The notes below the pieces were generated by a model. The model was not told the DNA's origin. It did not search any database and saw only the letters and a list, made by a program, of their open reading frames with translations. A stretch of DNA of 64,000 bases from Bog-532 sp963828445 (GTDB lineage Bacteria; Actinomycetota; Actinomycetes; Streptosporangiales; Streptosporangiaceae): positions 620,001 through 684,000 of the forward strand of contig CAWHFP010000001.1 in NCBI GenBank assembly GCA_963828445.1, given 5' to 3'. The translations under genes and the position numbers were made by a program. Positions 51,427-60,983 of the stretch are shown here, one piece after another (the first letter of the stretch is position 1; every line of letters starts with the position of its first letter).

Positions 51427-52323
51427 ATGGCCGGTATGCCGGGACCTCGCCTTGTCCGCGGCCGGTCCGGCCCCGCCCGGCTGACCGCCGCCGTGACACT
51501 GGCCTTCGGGCTGGCGCTGGTCCTGCTGGCCGGGTGCACGTCGCCGGGGTCGCCGGGCCGTTCACCGTCGCCGGGGACGCGGCTGGCGGCGGCGCTGGCG
51601 CACTGGGCTTCGTTTCCGGCCGGAGCCCAGGTCCGGCCGGTGGTCGTCGATCCCGACGAACAGGTTTCCGGGCCGGCCAAGTTCCCCAGCACCGCGGTCC
51701 AGGATGCCTTCAACTCCGGGGCGATCACCCTGCCCCGGTCGCTGCCCGCGAGCCCCGGCCGGCTGAGCGGCTACTCGCTGATCAGCGCGAGCCGGGCGGC
51801 CCAGGTGCTCACCGGCGGCGCGGCCAGCCCAGCGCCGTCCACCACGGTGACGGTCACCCGGGTCAAGCTCACCACCGGGATCTTCGCCACCGACCGGGGA
51901 CGGCAGGCGTTGCCCGCCTGGCAGTTCACCTTGCGCGGCGTCACCAGCCCGGCCGACGTACTGGCGGTGGCCACGACCCAACGGTTTTGGCCGTCCGGGC
52001 TCAAGCCGGTCTCAACCCGGACCACCGCGGCTCAGGCCGGCCGGTCGGGACGGGCGCTCACTCTGACTGTGTATGGGGAGCAGGCAGGCACCGGACCCTG
52101 CCAGGTCAGCTACTCGGTACGGCAGCAGAGCTCGGCCCATGCGGTGGCGATGGACGTGATCGTCCAGCAGCACGACCACGGCCCCGCCTGCTCGGCGGGC
52201 GGGATACCGACCCCGGTCTCGCTACCGGTGACGCTGCCCGCGCCGCTGGGGAACCGGGTGCTGGTCGACGCCCAGAATTCGGCACCCATCCCGGTCACGC
52301 AGCCGCTGGTCAGCTCGTCGTAG
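51427..52323 (+). CDS. Putative lipoprotein of unknown function
   Basis: 298 residues. A signal sequence with lipobox LLAGC near residue 37 indicates a lipid-anchored protein facing outside the membrane. The mature part is Ser/Thr/Pro/Ala-rich at first and then beta-rich (FATDRGRQALPAWQFTLRGV; GPCQVSYSVRQQSSAHAVAM). Two cysteines (GPCQV, PACSAG) may be paired. It follows the permease by 11 bp and may be co-expressed. ATG 51427 or 51436. Confidence 0.78.
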   Translation: MAGMPGPRLVRGRSGPARLTAAVTLAFGLALVLLAGCTSPGSPGRSPSPGTRLAAALAHWASFPAGAQVRPVVVDPDEQVSGPAKFPSTAVQDAFNSGAITLPRSLPASPGRLSGYSLISASRAAQVLTGGAASPAPSTTVTVTRVKLTTGIFATDRGRQALPAWQFTLRGVTSPADVLAVATTQRFWPSGLKPVSTRTTAAQAGRSGRALTLTVYGEQAGTGPCQVSYSVRQQSSAHAVAMDVIVQQHDHGPACSAGGIPTPVSLPVTLPAPLGNRVLVDAQNSAPIPVTQPLVSSS

Positions 52324-52423
52324 CCGGCTCGCCGCCACCGCTGATACCGGGCGGCCCGGGCTGCAACCTGGCCGCAACCGCGCGGCACCCTGGGCTGCTA
52401 CGGACGGACTCGAAGCTCGGCAC

Positions 52424-52846
52424 ATGGACAACATGAGCAGCTTCGGCCCCGGCAGGATCCTCGTTGTCGAGCGTGACCTCGCGGTCTCGCGCTACGTGGA
52501 GTTCGTGCTGGGCAACTGGGAATCGTTCGAGGTCGCCACGGTCACCGAGCCGACCGTGGCCCTGGCCCTGCTCGGGAACGAGCCGTGGGACCTGGTGCTG
52601 GTGGACTTCGAGCTGCCCGACAACGGGGTGGTGGATGCGCTGGGCCTGCTGGAGGCCATTCGTGAGGTCGAGCCCGGCCTGCCGGTGGCCATGCTGACCG
52701 CGTACCCGGTTCTCGGCGCCACCGCCGAGAAGCTGAATGCCGCCGACGGCTACATCACCAAGCCGATCACGCCGTCGCACCTGATCGGCCTGGCCACGGG
52801 CCTGATCGAGCGGTTCCGGCGGGCTCGCGAGCAGGCGGCCGGCTGA
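52424..52846 (+). CDS. Single-domain response regulator (CheY-like)
   Basis: 140 residues, receiver domain only. The acidic pocket is RILVVERDLA (E16/D18), the phosphoacceptor aspartate is D61 in LVLVDFELPDNG, T92 is in AMLTAYPV and the lysine is K113 in YITKPITP. There is no output domain, so it must act by protein contact. No histidine kinase gene lies nearby, hence an orphan in this window. Confidence 0.9.
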   Translation: MDNMSSFGPGRILVVERDLAVSRYVEFVLGNWESFEVATVTEPTVALALLGNEPWDLVLVDFELPDNGVVDALGLLEAIREVEPGLPVAMLTAYPVLGATAEKLNAADGYITKPITPSHLIGLATGLIERFRRAREQAAG

Positions 52847-52862
52847 GCCCTCGGGTCGGGCG

Positions 52863-53372
52863 CTAGCTGACGGCGCCTTCCTCGGTGCCGCTGGTCTCGG
52901 CGAAGCGGGCCAGCGATTCCTCGATGATCTTCTCGGCCGCCGCGCGGTCCTGCCAGCCACGCACGTCCGTGCCCTTGTCCCGCTCAAGCTCCTTGTAGAC
53001 GTGGAAGAAGTGCCCGATCTCCGCGGTCACGTGCTCGGGCACGTCGCCGAGGTCCTGGAAGCCCGCATAACGCGGGTCGGTCGCGGGCACGGTGAGGATC
53101 TTGGCGTCCGGCCCCTTCTCGTCGGTCATCCAGAACACGCCGATGGGCCGGACCGAGATCAGGCAGCCGGGAAACGTGGGCTCTTCCAGGATGACCATGG
53201 CGTCGAGCGGGTCACTGTCCTCGGCCAGCGTGCCGGGGATGAAGCCATAGTCATGCGGATACCGGGTCGAGGTGAACAGCATCCGGTCCAGCCGGATCGC
53301 GTCGATAGCCGGGTCGTACTCATACTTGTTCCGGGATCCCTGCGGGACCTCGACGATGATGTCGACTTCCAC
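52863..53372 (-). CDS. ppa: Inorganic pyrophosphatase
   Basis: 169 residues, the usual size of bacterial family I enzymes. MEVDIIVEVPQGSRNKYEYD, PHDYGFIPGTLAEDSDPLDA and LTVPATDPRYAG with KDLG-like spacing match the family; the aspartates in DSDPLDAMVILEEP bind metal. It hydrolyses pyrophosphate to drive biosynthesis. Cytosolic, usually constitutive and essential. Confidence 0.96.
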   Translation of the reverse strand: MEVDIIVEVPQGSRNKYEYDPAIDAIRLDRMLFTSTRYPHDYGFIPGTLAEDSDPLDAMVILEEPTFPGCLISVRPIGVFWMTDEKGPDAKILTVPATDPRYAGFQDLGDVPEHVTAEIGHFFHVYKELERDKGTDVRGWQDRAAAEKIIEESLARFAETSGTEEGAVS

Positions 53373-53432
53373 AGCGCCCAGCCTAGTCAGGCCGGGGCCC
53401 GGACTGGGCCCAGGGCTGGCTCACGGGCTGGC

Positions 53433-53792
53433 TCAGGGGGCGGCGATGACCTTGGCGGTCTTGCCGAGGACCTTGGCCAGGGCGCGTTCGACCTCGGCGG
53501 CCAGCTCGGGGTCCGGGGACAGAGCACCGGGCGGGTCGCTGGCGGCACGGGCCTGCGGGATGGTGCCGGTCAGGCGGATGAGCCCGCAGTCCCGGCATTC
53601 GACTTCATCGAGGCGGCGGACCAGGTGGGCGCTGCCGCATCGGCCGCAGCGGTCCAGGTCGGCCGTCCAGTCGCGCTGCCCCTGGCAGGCGGGGCAGATC
53701 AGGATCTGGTGGTCGTGCAGCAGGCCCCGCCCCCAGGGGCTGAGCCCCTGGTCCGGGTCGACCTGCCGCGTGCCGCAGTGATAGCAGGGCAT
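53433..53792 (-). CDS. Zinc-ribbon-like conserved protein
   Basis: 119 residues. Four CxxC pairs (CYHC, CPAC, CGRC, CRDC) could form two zinc ribbons in the first 70 residues, followed by a helical C-terminus (PELAAEVERALAKVLGKTAK). No family name recognised. It sits between ppa and ahpE on the same strand. Binding of nucleic acid or protein is inferred from zinc ribbons in general. Confidence 0.75.
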   Translation of the reverse strand: MPCYHCGTRQVDPDQGLSPWGRGLLHDHQILICPACQGQRDWTADLDRCGRCGSAHLVRRLDEVECRDCGLIRLTGTIPQARAASDPPGALSPDPELAAEVERALAKVLGKTAKVIAAP

Positions 53793-53826
53793 CCCCGCCG
53801 TACTCCAATCGTGCCGTGCACCCAGT

Positions 53827-54288
53827 TCAATCGAGCCCAGACAGTGCCTTCTGGTACTCGCTGATGTCGCGCGCCTGCGGGATCGGGTTCACGACCTTCC
53901 ACCGCACGACGCCGGCCTTGTCGATGATGAACGTGCCCCGAACGGCCAGGCCCCGGTCATCGTCGAAGACACCATAGGACCTGGCCACATCGCCGTGCGG
54001 CCAGAAATCCGACAGCAATTCGAAATTGAAACCTTCGGCGTCGGCCCAGGCCCGGTGGGTGAACATCGAGTCCACCGACACGGTCAGCATCTCCACGTCG
54101 TCCCGGGTGATCTCCGGGAACTCGTCGCGGATCGCGCACAGCTCGCCGCTGCACACACCGCTGAACGCCAGTGGGTAGAAGACCACGACGACGTTCTTCG
54201 AGCCGCGGAAATCCGACAGCTTGACCGGAGTGCCATGCTGGTCGGTCAGCTCGAAGTCGGGGGCCTGCTCGCCGATCTCCACCGCCAT
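53827..54288 (-). CDS. ahpE: Peroxiredoxin AhpE
   Basis: 153 residues. One-Cys-type peroxiredoxin with the peroxidatic motif PLAFSGVCSGELCAIRDEF, in which the first cysteine is peroxidatic (PxxxT/S-x-x-C), as in M. tuberculosis AhpE. It reduces peroxides and peroxynitrite in the cytosol. It lies next to a DUF3052 gene and near aceE, exactly the arrangement of Rv2238c to Rv2241, so the assignment is firm. Confidence 0.95.
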   Translation of the reverse strand: MAVEIGEQAPDFELTDQHGTPVKLSDFRGSKNVVVVFYPLAFSGVCSGELCAIRDEFPEITRDDVEMLTVSVDSMFTHRAWADAEGFNFELLSDFWPHGDVARSYGVFDDDRGLAVRGTFIIDKAGVVRWKVVNPIPQARDISEYQKALSGLD

Positions 54289-54381
54289 GCCTGAGGTCCT
54301 CTCCCTAGTGGGTACTTCACCGCGCCGCAGCCAATACTGCGTACGGGGCCAAGTCTGCCACTACCGGGAGACTGTGAACTC

Positions 54382-54810
54382 CTAGCGGCGGGCGCGCGGA
54401 GCCACCAGTCGCGATCCGGACCAGTCACGGGCGGCGCTGATACTCGACGTCTGGGACAGGCCCGCGGTGGGCGCCGCCTCGCCGATGTCACTCGGCTCGA
54501 CATGCCCGTCCCGGCCCGCCTTCGGCGTCAGCAGCCAGATATACCCCCCGTCGGTGAGCGGTGTCAGGGCGTCGACCAAGGCGTCCACGAGGTCTCCGTC
54601 CTCATCCCGCCACCACAGCATGACCACGTCGACCACGTCGTCGTAGTCCTCGCCGACTAGCTCCACGCCGTCCACGTCGCCGATCGCGTCGCGCAAATCA
54701 TCGTCGCAATCGTCGTCATAGCCGATCTCCTGCACCACCTGGCCCGGCTTGATACCGAGCCGTTCGGCCTGGCCGCGTTGATCCTGGGCCTGGCCCGCGG
54801 TCGCGCTCAC
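54382..54810 (-). CDS. DUF3052 family protein
   Basis: 142 residues from GTG 54810. The core is acidic (AERLGIKPGQVVQEIGYDDD; CDDDLRDAIGDVDGVELVGE; VVMLWWRDEDGDLVDALVDA), followed by GGYIWLLTPKAGRDGHVEPS and a basic tail. Homologue of Rv2239c. Function unknown; the constant neighbourhood with AhpE and AceE suggests a link to central metabolism or redox control. Confidence 0.88.
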   Translation of the reverse strand: MSATAGQAQDQRGQAERLGIKPGQVVQEIGYDDDCDDDLRDAIGDVDGVELVGEDYDDVVDVVMLWWRDEDGDLVDALVDALTPLTDGGYIWLLTPKAGRDGHVEPSDIGEAAPTAGLSQTSSISAARDWSGSRLVAPRARR

Positions 54811-55187
54811 TGACGTCCTCCTGCACCCTCCCCGCGTCATCACACCCTGTTGTCCGGCCCGTGAACCCCGGCTCCTTACCGTGGTCCCGTGCCGGGGCGA
54901 TGACCGCGTCAGCACTACTTGTTGGGACAGTTCACACGCCCGGGCCCTTGTGCGCAAGTGCCAATCGCCGCTACCCGGTAAAACTCCTGGCTGATTTTGG
55001 CCCGCTGTCCCATCCGCCCGCCTCCATCCGGCCTGTCCGCACCTGCCCCGGGACCACCCGCACACGCGCGCGGTTACCGTGTAGTAGAGATGCATTTCCC
55101 GGCCAAACGCAGGACGATTGGTCTGGACATCATCGAAAAACATGCGGCGGACAGCCGCCCTGAACTAGCGGAAGGCGAGGCTACCCC
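54811..55187. promoter_or_regulatory. Promoter/leader region for aceE and the divergent DUF3052 gene
   Basis: 377 bases with no convincing gene. It contains a hairpin (GGCGG...CCGCC, near 55144-55158) just before aceE and GGAAGGCGAGG (about 55171-55181) as its likely ribosome site. An AT-richer patch near 55080-55090 (GTGTAGTAGAGATG) may contain the promoter. Otherwise unremarkable. Confidence 0.45.
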
Positions 55188-58013
55188 GTGGCTTCCGGAC
55201 GCCAGCGCTTCTCGATCATCAATGACGGGCTTCCCACCCAGCTGCCCGACATCGATCCGGACGAGACCAAGGAATGGGTCGATTCGTTCGACACGGTCGT
55301 GGGGACCCGCGGTCGCGGCCGTGCCCGGTACCTCATGCTCCGGCTGCTGGAGCGGGCGCGCGAGCAGCAGGTCGGCGTGCCGGGACTGCGCAGCACCGAT
55401 TTCATCAACACCATCCCGCCGGAGCGCGAGCCGTGGTTCCCCGGCGATGAGTACGTCGAACGCCGCATCCGGGCCTACATCCGGTGGAACGCGGCGGTCA
55501 TGGTCTCCCGCGCGAACCGGCCGGGCCTGGGCGTGGGCGGCCACATCGCCACCTACGCGTCCGCGGCCAGCCTGTACGAGGTGGGCTTCAACCACTTCTT
55601 CCACGGCAAGGACCACGGCGAATCCGGCGACCAGGTCTTCTTCCAGGGGCACGCGGCCCCCGGCATCTACGCCCGGGCGTTCCTCGAGGGCCGGCTGAGC
55701 GAGCAGCGCCTGGACGGGTTCCGCCAGGAACTGTCCCACCCGGGCGGCGGCCTGCCGTCGTACCCGCACCCGCGGCTGATGCCCGGCTTCTGGGAGTTCC
55801 CCACCGTCTCCATGGGCCTCGGCCCGCTCAACGCCATCTACCAGGCCCGGTTCAACCGGTACCTGCTGGCGCGGGAGCTGCACGACACCAGCCGCTCGCA
55901 CGTCTGGGCGTTCCTCGGCGACGGCGAGATGGACGAGCCCGAGGCCCTCGGGGCGATCGGGCTCGCGGCTCGCGAGGAACTCGACAACCTGACCTTCGTT
56001 ATCAATTGCAACCTGCAGCGGCTGGACGGTCCCGTTCGCGGCAATGGCAAGATCATCCAGGAGCTGGAAGCGTACTTCCGCGGCGCCGGCTGGAACGTGA
56101 TCAAGGTCATCTGGGGCCGCGACTGGGACCCGCTGCTGGCCCAGGACACCGACGGCGTCCTGGTCAACAAGATGAACAGCACCCCGGACGGGCAGTTCCA
56201 GACCTATTCGGTGGAGTCCGGCGGGTACATCAGGGACAACTTCTTCGGCGGCGACCCCCGGCTGCGGAAGATGGTCGAGCACCTGTCCGACGACGACCTG
56301 CGCAACCTGTCCCGCGGCGGGCACGACTACCGCAAGGTCTACGCGGCGTTCAAGTCCGCGCGCGAGCACGTCGGCCAGCCGACCGTGATCCTCACCCACA
56401 CCATCAAGGGCTGGACGCTGGGGCCGGACTTCGAGGCCCGCAACGCCACCCACCAGATGAAGAAGCTCACCCACGCCGAGCTGAAGGAGTTCCGCGACCG
56501 GCTGTACCTGCCGATCTCGGACAAGGCGCTGGAAGCGGACCTGCCGCCCTACTACCACCCGGGCGAGGACTCCGACGAGATCCAGTACATGAAGGAGCGG
56601 CGGGCCGCCCTGGGCGGTGAGCTGCCCAAGCGCGTCGTACGGGCCAAGCCGCTGCCGCCGGTACCGGACAAGACCTACGACGAGCTCAAGAAGGGCTCCG
56701 GCAAGCAGCCGATCGCCACCACCATGGCCTTCGTCCGGCTCCTCAAGGAGCTGATGAAGGACAAGGAGATCGGCGCCCGGTTCGTGCCGATCATCCCGGA
56801 CGAGGCCCGCACGTTCGGCATGGACTCGCTGTTCCCGTCGGCCAAGATCTACTCGCCGCACGGGCAGACCTACGAGGCCGTGGACCGCAACCTGCTGCTG
56901 TCCTACAAGGAGTCCGAGAAGGGCCAGATCCTGCACGAGGGGATCAACGAGGACGGCGCGATGGGCTCGATGATCGCGGCCGGCACCTCCTACGCCACCC
57001 ACAGCACGCACATGATCCCGATCTACATCTTCTATTCGATGTTCGGCTGGCAGCGGACCGGCGACCAGATGTGGGCGCTGGGCGACCAGCTCGGCCGCGG
57101 GTTCCTGCTCGGCGCCACCGCCGGGCGGACCACGCTGACCGGTGAGGGCCTGCAGCACAACGACGGCCACACCGTCCTGCTGGCCTCGGTCAGCGAGGCC
57201 TGCCTGTCCTACGACCCGGCCTGGGCGTTCGAGATCGCCTACGTGGTCAAGGACGCGCTGCGGCGGATGTACACCTCGACCCCGGATCACCCCGAGGGCG
57301 AGAACATCTTCTACTACCTGACCATCTACAACGAGCCGTACCCGCAGCCGGCCGAGCCGGCCAACTACCCAGGCGGCCAGGCCGCGCTGGAGCGGGGCAT
57401 CCTGCGCGGGCTGTACGAGTACGCGCCCAGTCAGAATGACGGCGACCACCCCAACGCCCAGATCCTGGCCTCGGGCGTGGCCGTGCGGGCCGCGCTCCAG
57501 GCTCAGCAGCTGCTGGCCGACGACTGGGGCGTGTCGGCGTCGGTGTGGTCGGCGACCTCGTGGACCGAGCTGCGCCGGGACGCGATGGCGGCCGACGAGT
57601 GGAACCTGCTGCACCCGGACGCGGACCACCGGGTCCCGTACGTGACCCAGGCGCTGGACGGCCGGCCGGGCCCGGTCGTCGCGGTCAGCGACTGGATCCG
57701 GGCCGTCCCGGACCAGATCGCCCGCTGGGTGCCGGCCTCGTACACCTCGCTCGGCACGGATGGTTACGGCTTCTCCGACACCCGGGCCGCGGCCCGCCGC
57801 TTCTTCCACGTGGACGCGGAGTCGGTCACGGTCGCCGTGCTCAGCCAGCTGGCCAAGAGCGGCGAGGTCAAGCCCGAGGTGCTGGGCCAGGCCATCGAGA
57901 AGTACCGGCTGGACCTGCCGGTCAGCGAGGCCTTGCAGGACCCGCAGGCCACGGTCCAGGCCAACGTCCCGGGGCGCCCGGAGACGGAGAACCAGCCGGA
58001 GGTGCGCGGCTAG
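55188..58013 (+). CDS. aceE: Pyruvate dehydrogenase E1 component, homodimeric type
   Basis: 941 residues. Decarboxylates pyruvate with thiamine diphosphate and acetylates the E2 lipoyl domain. The N-terminal domain begins FSIINDGLPTQLPDIDPDET, the ThDP-binding GDGEMDEPE lies near residue 244, and the typical AceE stretches HEGINEDGAMGSMIAAGTSY and GEGLQHNDGHTVLL follow. GTG 55188 is the start. The length matches other actinobacterial AceE (about 900-930). Neighbouring ahpE and DUF3052 are syntenic with M. tuberculosis. Confidence 0.97.
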   Translation: MASGRQRFSIINDGLPTQLPDIDPDETKEWVDSFDTVVGTRGRGRARYLMLRLLERAREQQVGVPGLRSTDFINTIPPEREPWFPGDEYVERRIRAYIRWNAAVMVSRANRPGLGVGGHIATYASAASLYEVGFNHFFHGKDHGESGDQVFFQGHAAPGIYARAFLEGRLSEQRLDGFRQELSHPGGGLPSYPHPRLMPGFWEFPTVSMGLGPLNAIYQARFNRYLLARELHDTSRSHVWAFLGDGEMDEPEALGAIGLAAREELDNLTFVINCNLQRLDGPVRGNGKIIQELEAYFRGAGWNVIKVIWGRDWDPLLAQDTDGVLVNKMNSTPDGQFQTYSVESGGYIRDNFFGGDPRLRKMVEHLSDDDLRNLSRGGHDYRKVYAAFKSAREHVGQPTVILTHTIKGWTLGPDFEARNATHQMKKLTHAELKEFRDRLYLPISDKALEADLPPYYHPGEDSDEIQYMKERRAALGGELPKRVVRAKPLPPVPDKTYDELKKGSGKQPIATTMAFVRLLKELMKDKEIGARFVPIIPDEARTFGMDSLFPSAKIYSPHGQTYEAVDRNLLLSYKESEKGQILHEGINEDGAMGSMIAAGTSYATHSTHMIPIYIFYSMFGWQRTGDQMWALGDQLGRGFLLGATAGRTTLTGEGLQHNDGHTVLLASVSEACLSYDPAWAFEIAYVVKDALRRMYTSTPDHPEGENIFYYLTIYNEPYPQPAEPANYPGGQAALERGILRGLYEYAPSQNDGDHPNAQILASGVAVRAALQAQQLLADDWGVSASVWSATSWTELRRDAMAADEWNLLHPDADHRVPYVTQALDGRPGPVVAVSDWIRAVPDQIARWVPASYTSLGTDGYGFSDTRAAARRFFHVDAESVTVAVLSQLAKSGEVKPEVLGQAIEKYRLDLPVSEALQDPQATVQANVPGRPETENQPEVRG

Positions 58014-58028
58014 CCGCTTCCACCCGTC

Positions 58029-58063
58029 GGGCCGGGCTTCGCTGACTAGGCGAAACCCGGCCC
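58029..58063 (+). terminator. Terminator after aceE
   Basis: GGGCCGGGCTTCGC pairs with GCGAAACCCGGCCC around the loop TGACTAG (one mismatch), followed by TTT. It starts 16 bases after the aceE stop. Confidence 0.8.
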
Positions 58064-58081
58064 TTTGGGCATGATGAGGCC

Positions 58082-59653
58082 ATGAACGATGCGACGAGGC
58101 ATCCGGTGGTCCAGCTCGGTGACGGTGCGGTGCGCGGCACGGCCGTCGACGGCACGGCCGGGAACGGTGTGGCCGCGTTCCTGGGGGTGCCGTACGCGGC
58201 GCCGCCGTTCGGCCCGGACCGGATGCGCCCGCCGCAGCCGGTGACCCCCTGGAGCGGCGAGCGGGACGCCAGCGCGTACGGGCCGACGGTGCCCAAGGGC
58301 GACTACCCACCGCAGTACCAGCCGCTGTTCCCCGAGGTGGTGATCGCGGGCGAGGACTGCCTGAACCTGAACGTGTGGACGCCGGAGGCGGCTCTGGCCG
58401 GTGGGGCGACCGGTGGGGCGGCCGGCCTGCCGGTGCTGGTGTGGATCCACGGCGGGTCGTTCATGAACGGCTCGGGGTCGGTCGCCGAGTACGACGGCAG
58501 CGCGTTCGCCCGCGACGGCGTCGTGTGCGTGACCATCAACTACCGCCTGGCCGCCGAGGGCTTCCTGTACACCGGCGAAGGCGAGGCGGGTGAGACCGCC
58601 GCCAACCTGGGGTTGCAGGACCAGCTGGCCGCGTTGCGCTGGGTGCAGGACAACATCGCGGCGTTCGGCGGCGACCCGGCCCGGGTCACGGTGGCCGGTG
58701 AGTCGGCCGGGGCCATGAGCGTGACCACGCTGCTGTCGATGCCGCGCTCGGAGGGCCTGTTCGCGCAGGCCATCGCCGAGAGCGGCGCGGGCGCGCACAC
58801 GCTCACCCCGGACGAGGGCACGATGGTGGCCGGCTACCTGGCCGCCGCGCTCGGGGTACCGGCCGAGCGGGACGCGATCAAGGCCGTGCCGCTGGACAAG
58901 CTGGTGCGGGCCGCCTCGGACCTGGTGGTCGAGGTGCAGACGACCCCCGACCCGGCCCGCTGGGGGCAGCTGACCCTGAGCCTGCTGCCGTTCGCGCCGA
59001 CCGTGGACGGCGCCGTGCTGCCGGCCGCCCCGCTGACCTCGATCGCGGCCGGCCAGGGCCGGGACGTGCCGCTGCTGATCGGCTCAAACCGGGAGGAGGC
59101 CCGGCTGTTCCTGGTCGCCGCGCAGACGATCGGGGTCATCGACGACGGCATGCTGGAGGCGGTCGCGGCCGCCTACCAGCTGACCGAGCGCGGCCTCCGG
59201 GTCTACCAGGACTCGATGCCCGGCGCCCGGCCGGGCGACCTGCTGGCCGCGGTGATCAGCGACTGGTTCTTCCGGGTTCCGGCGATCCGGGTGGCCGAGG
59301 CCCGGGCCGCGTCCGGGGCAGCGGCCGGGGCCGGGCCCGCGACGTGGATGTACCGCTTCGACGGCCCGGAGCCGGCCAGCAACCACGATCTTGGTGCCTG
59401 CCACGGGGTGGAGATCCCGTTCGTGTTCGACACCATCGGCCTGGCCGAGCTGGAGCCGCGGCTCGGGCCCGCGCCCAGCCAGGCCGCGGCCGATCAGGTG
59501 CACCGGGTCTGGGTCGACTTCATCACCAACGGCGACCCGGGCTGGGCCCCGTACGACCCGGCCACCCGCACCACCGGCCTGCTCACCGACGTGGTCACGC
59601 CGGCCGACGATCCGGCCGGCCGCGAGCGGGCCTGCTGGGACGGGATCCGCTGA
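58082..59653 (+). CDS. Carboxylesterase type B family hydrolase
   Basis: 523 residues. The nucleophile elbow VTVAGESAGAMSVTTLLSM (Ser near residue 207), an oxyanion hole HGGSFMNGSGS, and ACHGVEIPFVFD carrying the histidine fit the para-nitrobenzyl esterase family. The EDCLNLNVWTP motif is also typical. It hydrolyses esters or amides of xenobiotics or lipids, likely in the cytoplasm because no signal peptide is present. It interrupts the aceE - fasR neighbourhood known from relatives. Confidence 0.93.
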   Translation: MNDATRHPVVQLGDGAVRGTAVDGTAGNGVAAFLGVPYAAPPFGPDRMRPPQPVTPWSGERDASAYGPTVPKGDYPPQYQPLFPEVVIAGEDCLNLNVWTPEAALAGGATGGAAGLPVLVWIHGGSFMNGSGSVAEYDGSAFARDGVVCVTINYRLAAEGFLYTGEGEAGETAANLGLQDQLAALRWVQDNIAAFGGDPARVTVAGESAGAMSVTTLLSMPRSEGLFAQAIAESGAGAHTLTPDEGTMVAGYLAAALGVPAERDAIKAVPLDKLVRAASDLVVEVQTTPDPARWGQLTLSLLPFAPTVDGAVLPAAPLTSIAAGQGRDVPLLIGSNREEARLFLVAAQTIGVIDDGMLEAVAAAYQLTERGLRVYQDSMPGARPGDLLAAVISDWFFRVPAIRVAEARAASGAAAGAGPATWMYRFDGPEPASNHDLGACHGVEIPFVFDTIGLAELEPRLGPAPSQAAADQVHRVWVDFITNGDPGWAPYDPATRTTGLLTDVVTPADDPAGRERACWDGIR

Positions 59654-59659
59654 GCCGTC

Positions 59660-60859
59660 CTACTGGGCCAGCGCCTGGTAGGCCGCCGCCTGGAAGTCGG
59701 TGTGCAACGGCTCCGGGGTGGGCCCGGCGAACATGCGCTGGGTCAGCACGATGACGGTCAGGTCGTGGTTCGGGTCGATCAGCCAGGTCGAGCCGAACCC
59801 GCCGGCCCAGCCATAGGAGCCGTCGTCCTGCACGGCCAGGCCAAAGCCCCAGGACTTGTCGGCGAAGAACTCCGGCCCGAAACCGCCCGCCGCCTTCTGG
59901 CCCGCGGTGAGCTGGCCGGCGGTCATCTCCCGCACCAGGCTGGCGGGCAGCACGGCGTCACCGCGGTCAGTCTGGCCGCCGCGCAGCAGCATCCGGGAGA
60001 AGGCCAGCAGATCATCGACGGTCGATACCAGGTCGGCGGCGCCGTCCCCGAACGCCGGCGGCCGGCTCCAGAGGCCGTCGGGCTCGTCCCAGGCCACCAG
60101 CCCGTTCTCACCCGGCCGGTAGGCCGTCACCAGCCGCCCGGTCTGCTCGGTCCACAGGCCCGTGCTGGTCATGCCCAGCGGCTCGAGCACCCGGGTCCGC
60201 AGCACGTCACCGAACGGCTGCCCCGCCGCCCGGGCCGCCAGCACACCGAGCACCGAGGCGCTGGTGTTGTAGAGCCAGCGCTCACCCGGCTGAGCCAGCA
60301 GGGGCAGCGAGCCCAGCCCGGCCATCCAGGTGTCCGGGTCCGGCTGAACGCCGCGGTCGGGCGGCCCGAACGTGGCCAGGTGCAACTCGTCGGCCGCCGC
60401 CACCACCGGCCACGGCTGGGCGGCGGCGAACATCTCGAACATCATGCCCACCCCGAACGTGAACGTGAGCAGGTCGCGCGGGGTGATGGCCCGGTCCGCG
60501 GGCACGGTGTCGTCCAGCGGGCCGTCCACCCGCCGCAGCACCTGGCGGTCGGCCAGTTCCGGGAGCAGGCGGTCGACCGGCTCGTCCAGGTCCAGCCGGC
60601 CTTCCGCGATCAGGGCCAGCACCGCGGCGGCGGTGATCAGCTTGGTGTCGGAGGAGATGCGGAAGATGCTGTCGCGGGCGACCGGGGCCCCGCCGACGGC
60701 CATACTGCCCTGGGCTTCCACGTGCACGTCGTCGCCGCAGGCGGCCAGGGCGACCAGGCCGGGAACCTGATAACGGGCCGGGTCGCGCCCATCACCGACG
60801 TTCTGCTCGGCGATTTCGTGCAGACGCTGTTTGCCCTTGTCGGTCAGCTTGGCGCTCAT
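59660..60859 (-). CDS. Serine hydrolase of the beta-lactamase/class C family
   Basis: 399 residues. SxxK is SSDTK (Ser 70, Lys 73), the Y-x-N analogue is LYNTSASVLG, and the third motif is GWAGGFGSTW in place of HxG or KTG. This fits EstB/CubicO-type esterases or D-aminopeptidase-like enzymes rather than a true beta-lactamase. No signal peptide, hence cytosolic. ATG 60859 has GGAGGAG 4 nt upstream. Convergent with the carboxylesterase; stops are 9 bases apart. Confidence 0.9.
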   Translation of the reverse strand: MSAKLTDKGKQRLHEIAEQNVGDGRDPARYQVPGLVALAACGDDVHVEAQGSMAVGGAPVARDSIFRISSDTKLITAAAVLALIAEGRLDLDEPVDRLLPELADRQVLRRVDGPLDDTVPADRAITPRDLLTFTFGVGMMFEMFAAAQPWPVVAAADELHLATFGPPDRGVQPDPDTWMAGLGSLPLLAQPGERWLYNTSASVLGVLAARAAGQPFGDVLRTRVLEPLGMTSTGLWTEQTGRLVTAYRPGENGLVAWDEPDGLWSRPPAFGDGAADLVSTVDDLLAFSRMLLRGGQTDRGDAVLPASLVREMTAGQLTAGQKAAGGFGPEFFADKSWGFGLAVQDDGSYGWAGGFGSTWLIDPNHDLTVIVLTQRMFAGPTPEPLHTDFQAAAYQALAQ

Positions 60860-60983
60860 GCTGCTCCTCCCGGCCCGTTGGCCGTGCCGCCTCCTGGCGT
60901 TGCGGTCTCCGGGCCTTGCGGCGTCGTCTTGGGTGTCGTCTTAGTAGGGACGCCGAATCGGGCCGGGAGTCATCGCTGCAGCC

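Noticed and set aside
55074..58310. 1078-codon open frame opposite aceE
   Set aside because: A mirror of aceE codon bias in high-GC DNA; no domain or start signal.
59660..60859. Beta-lactamase resistance gene
   Set aside because: Class C fold motifs are present, but KTG is missing and there is no signal peptide; an esterase or peptidase role is more likely.
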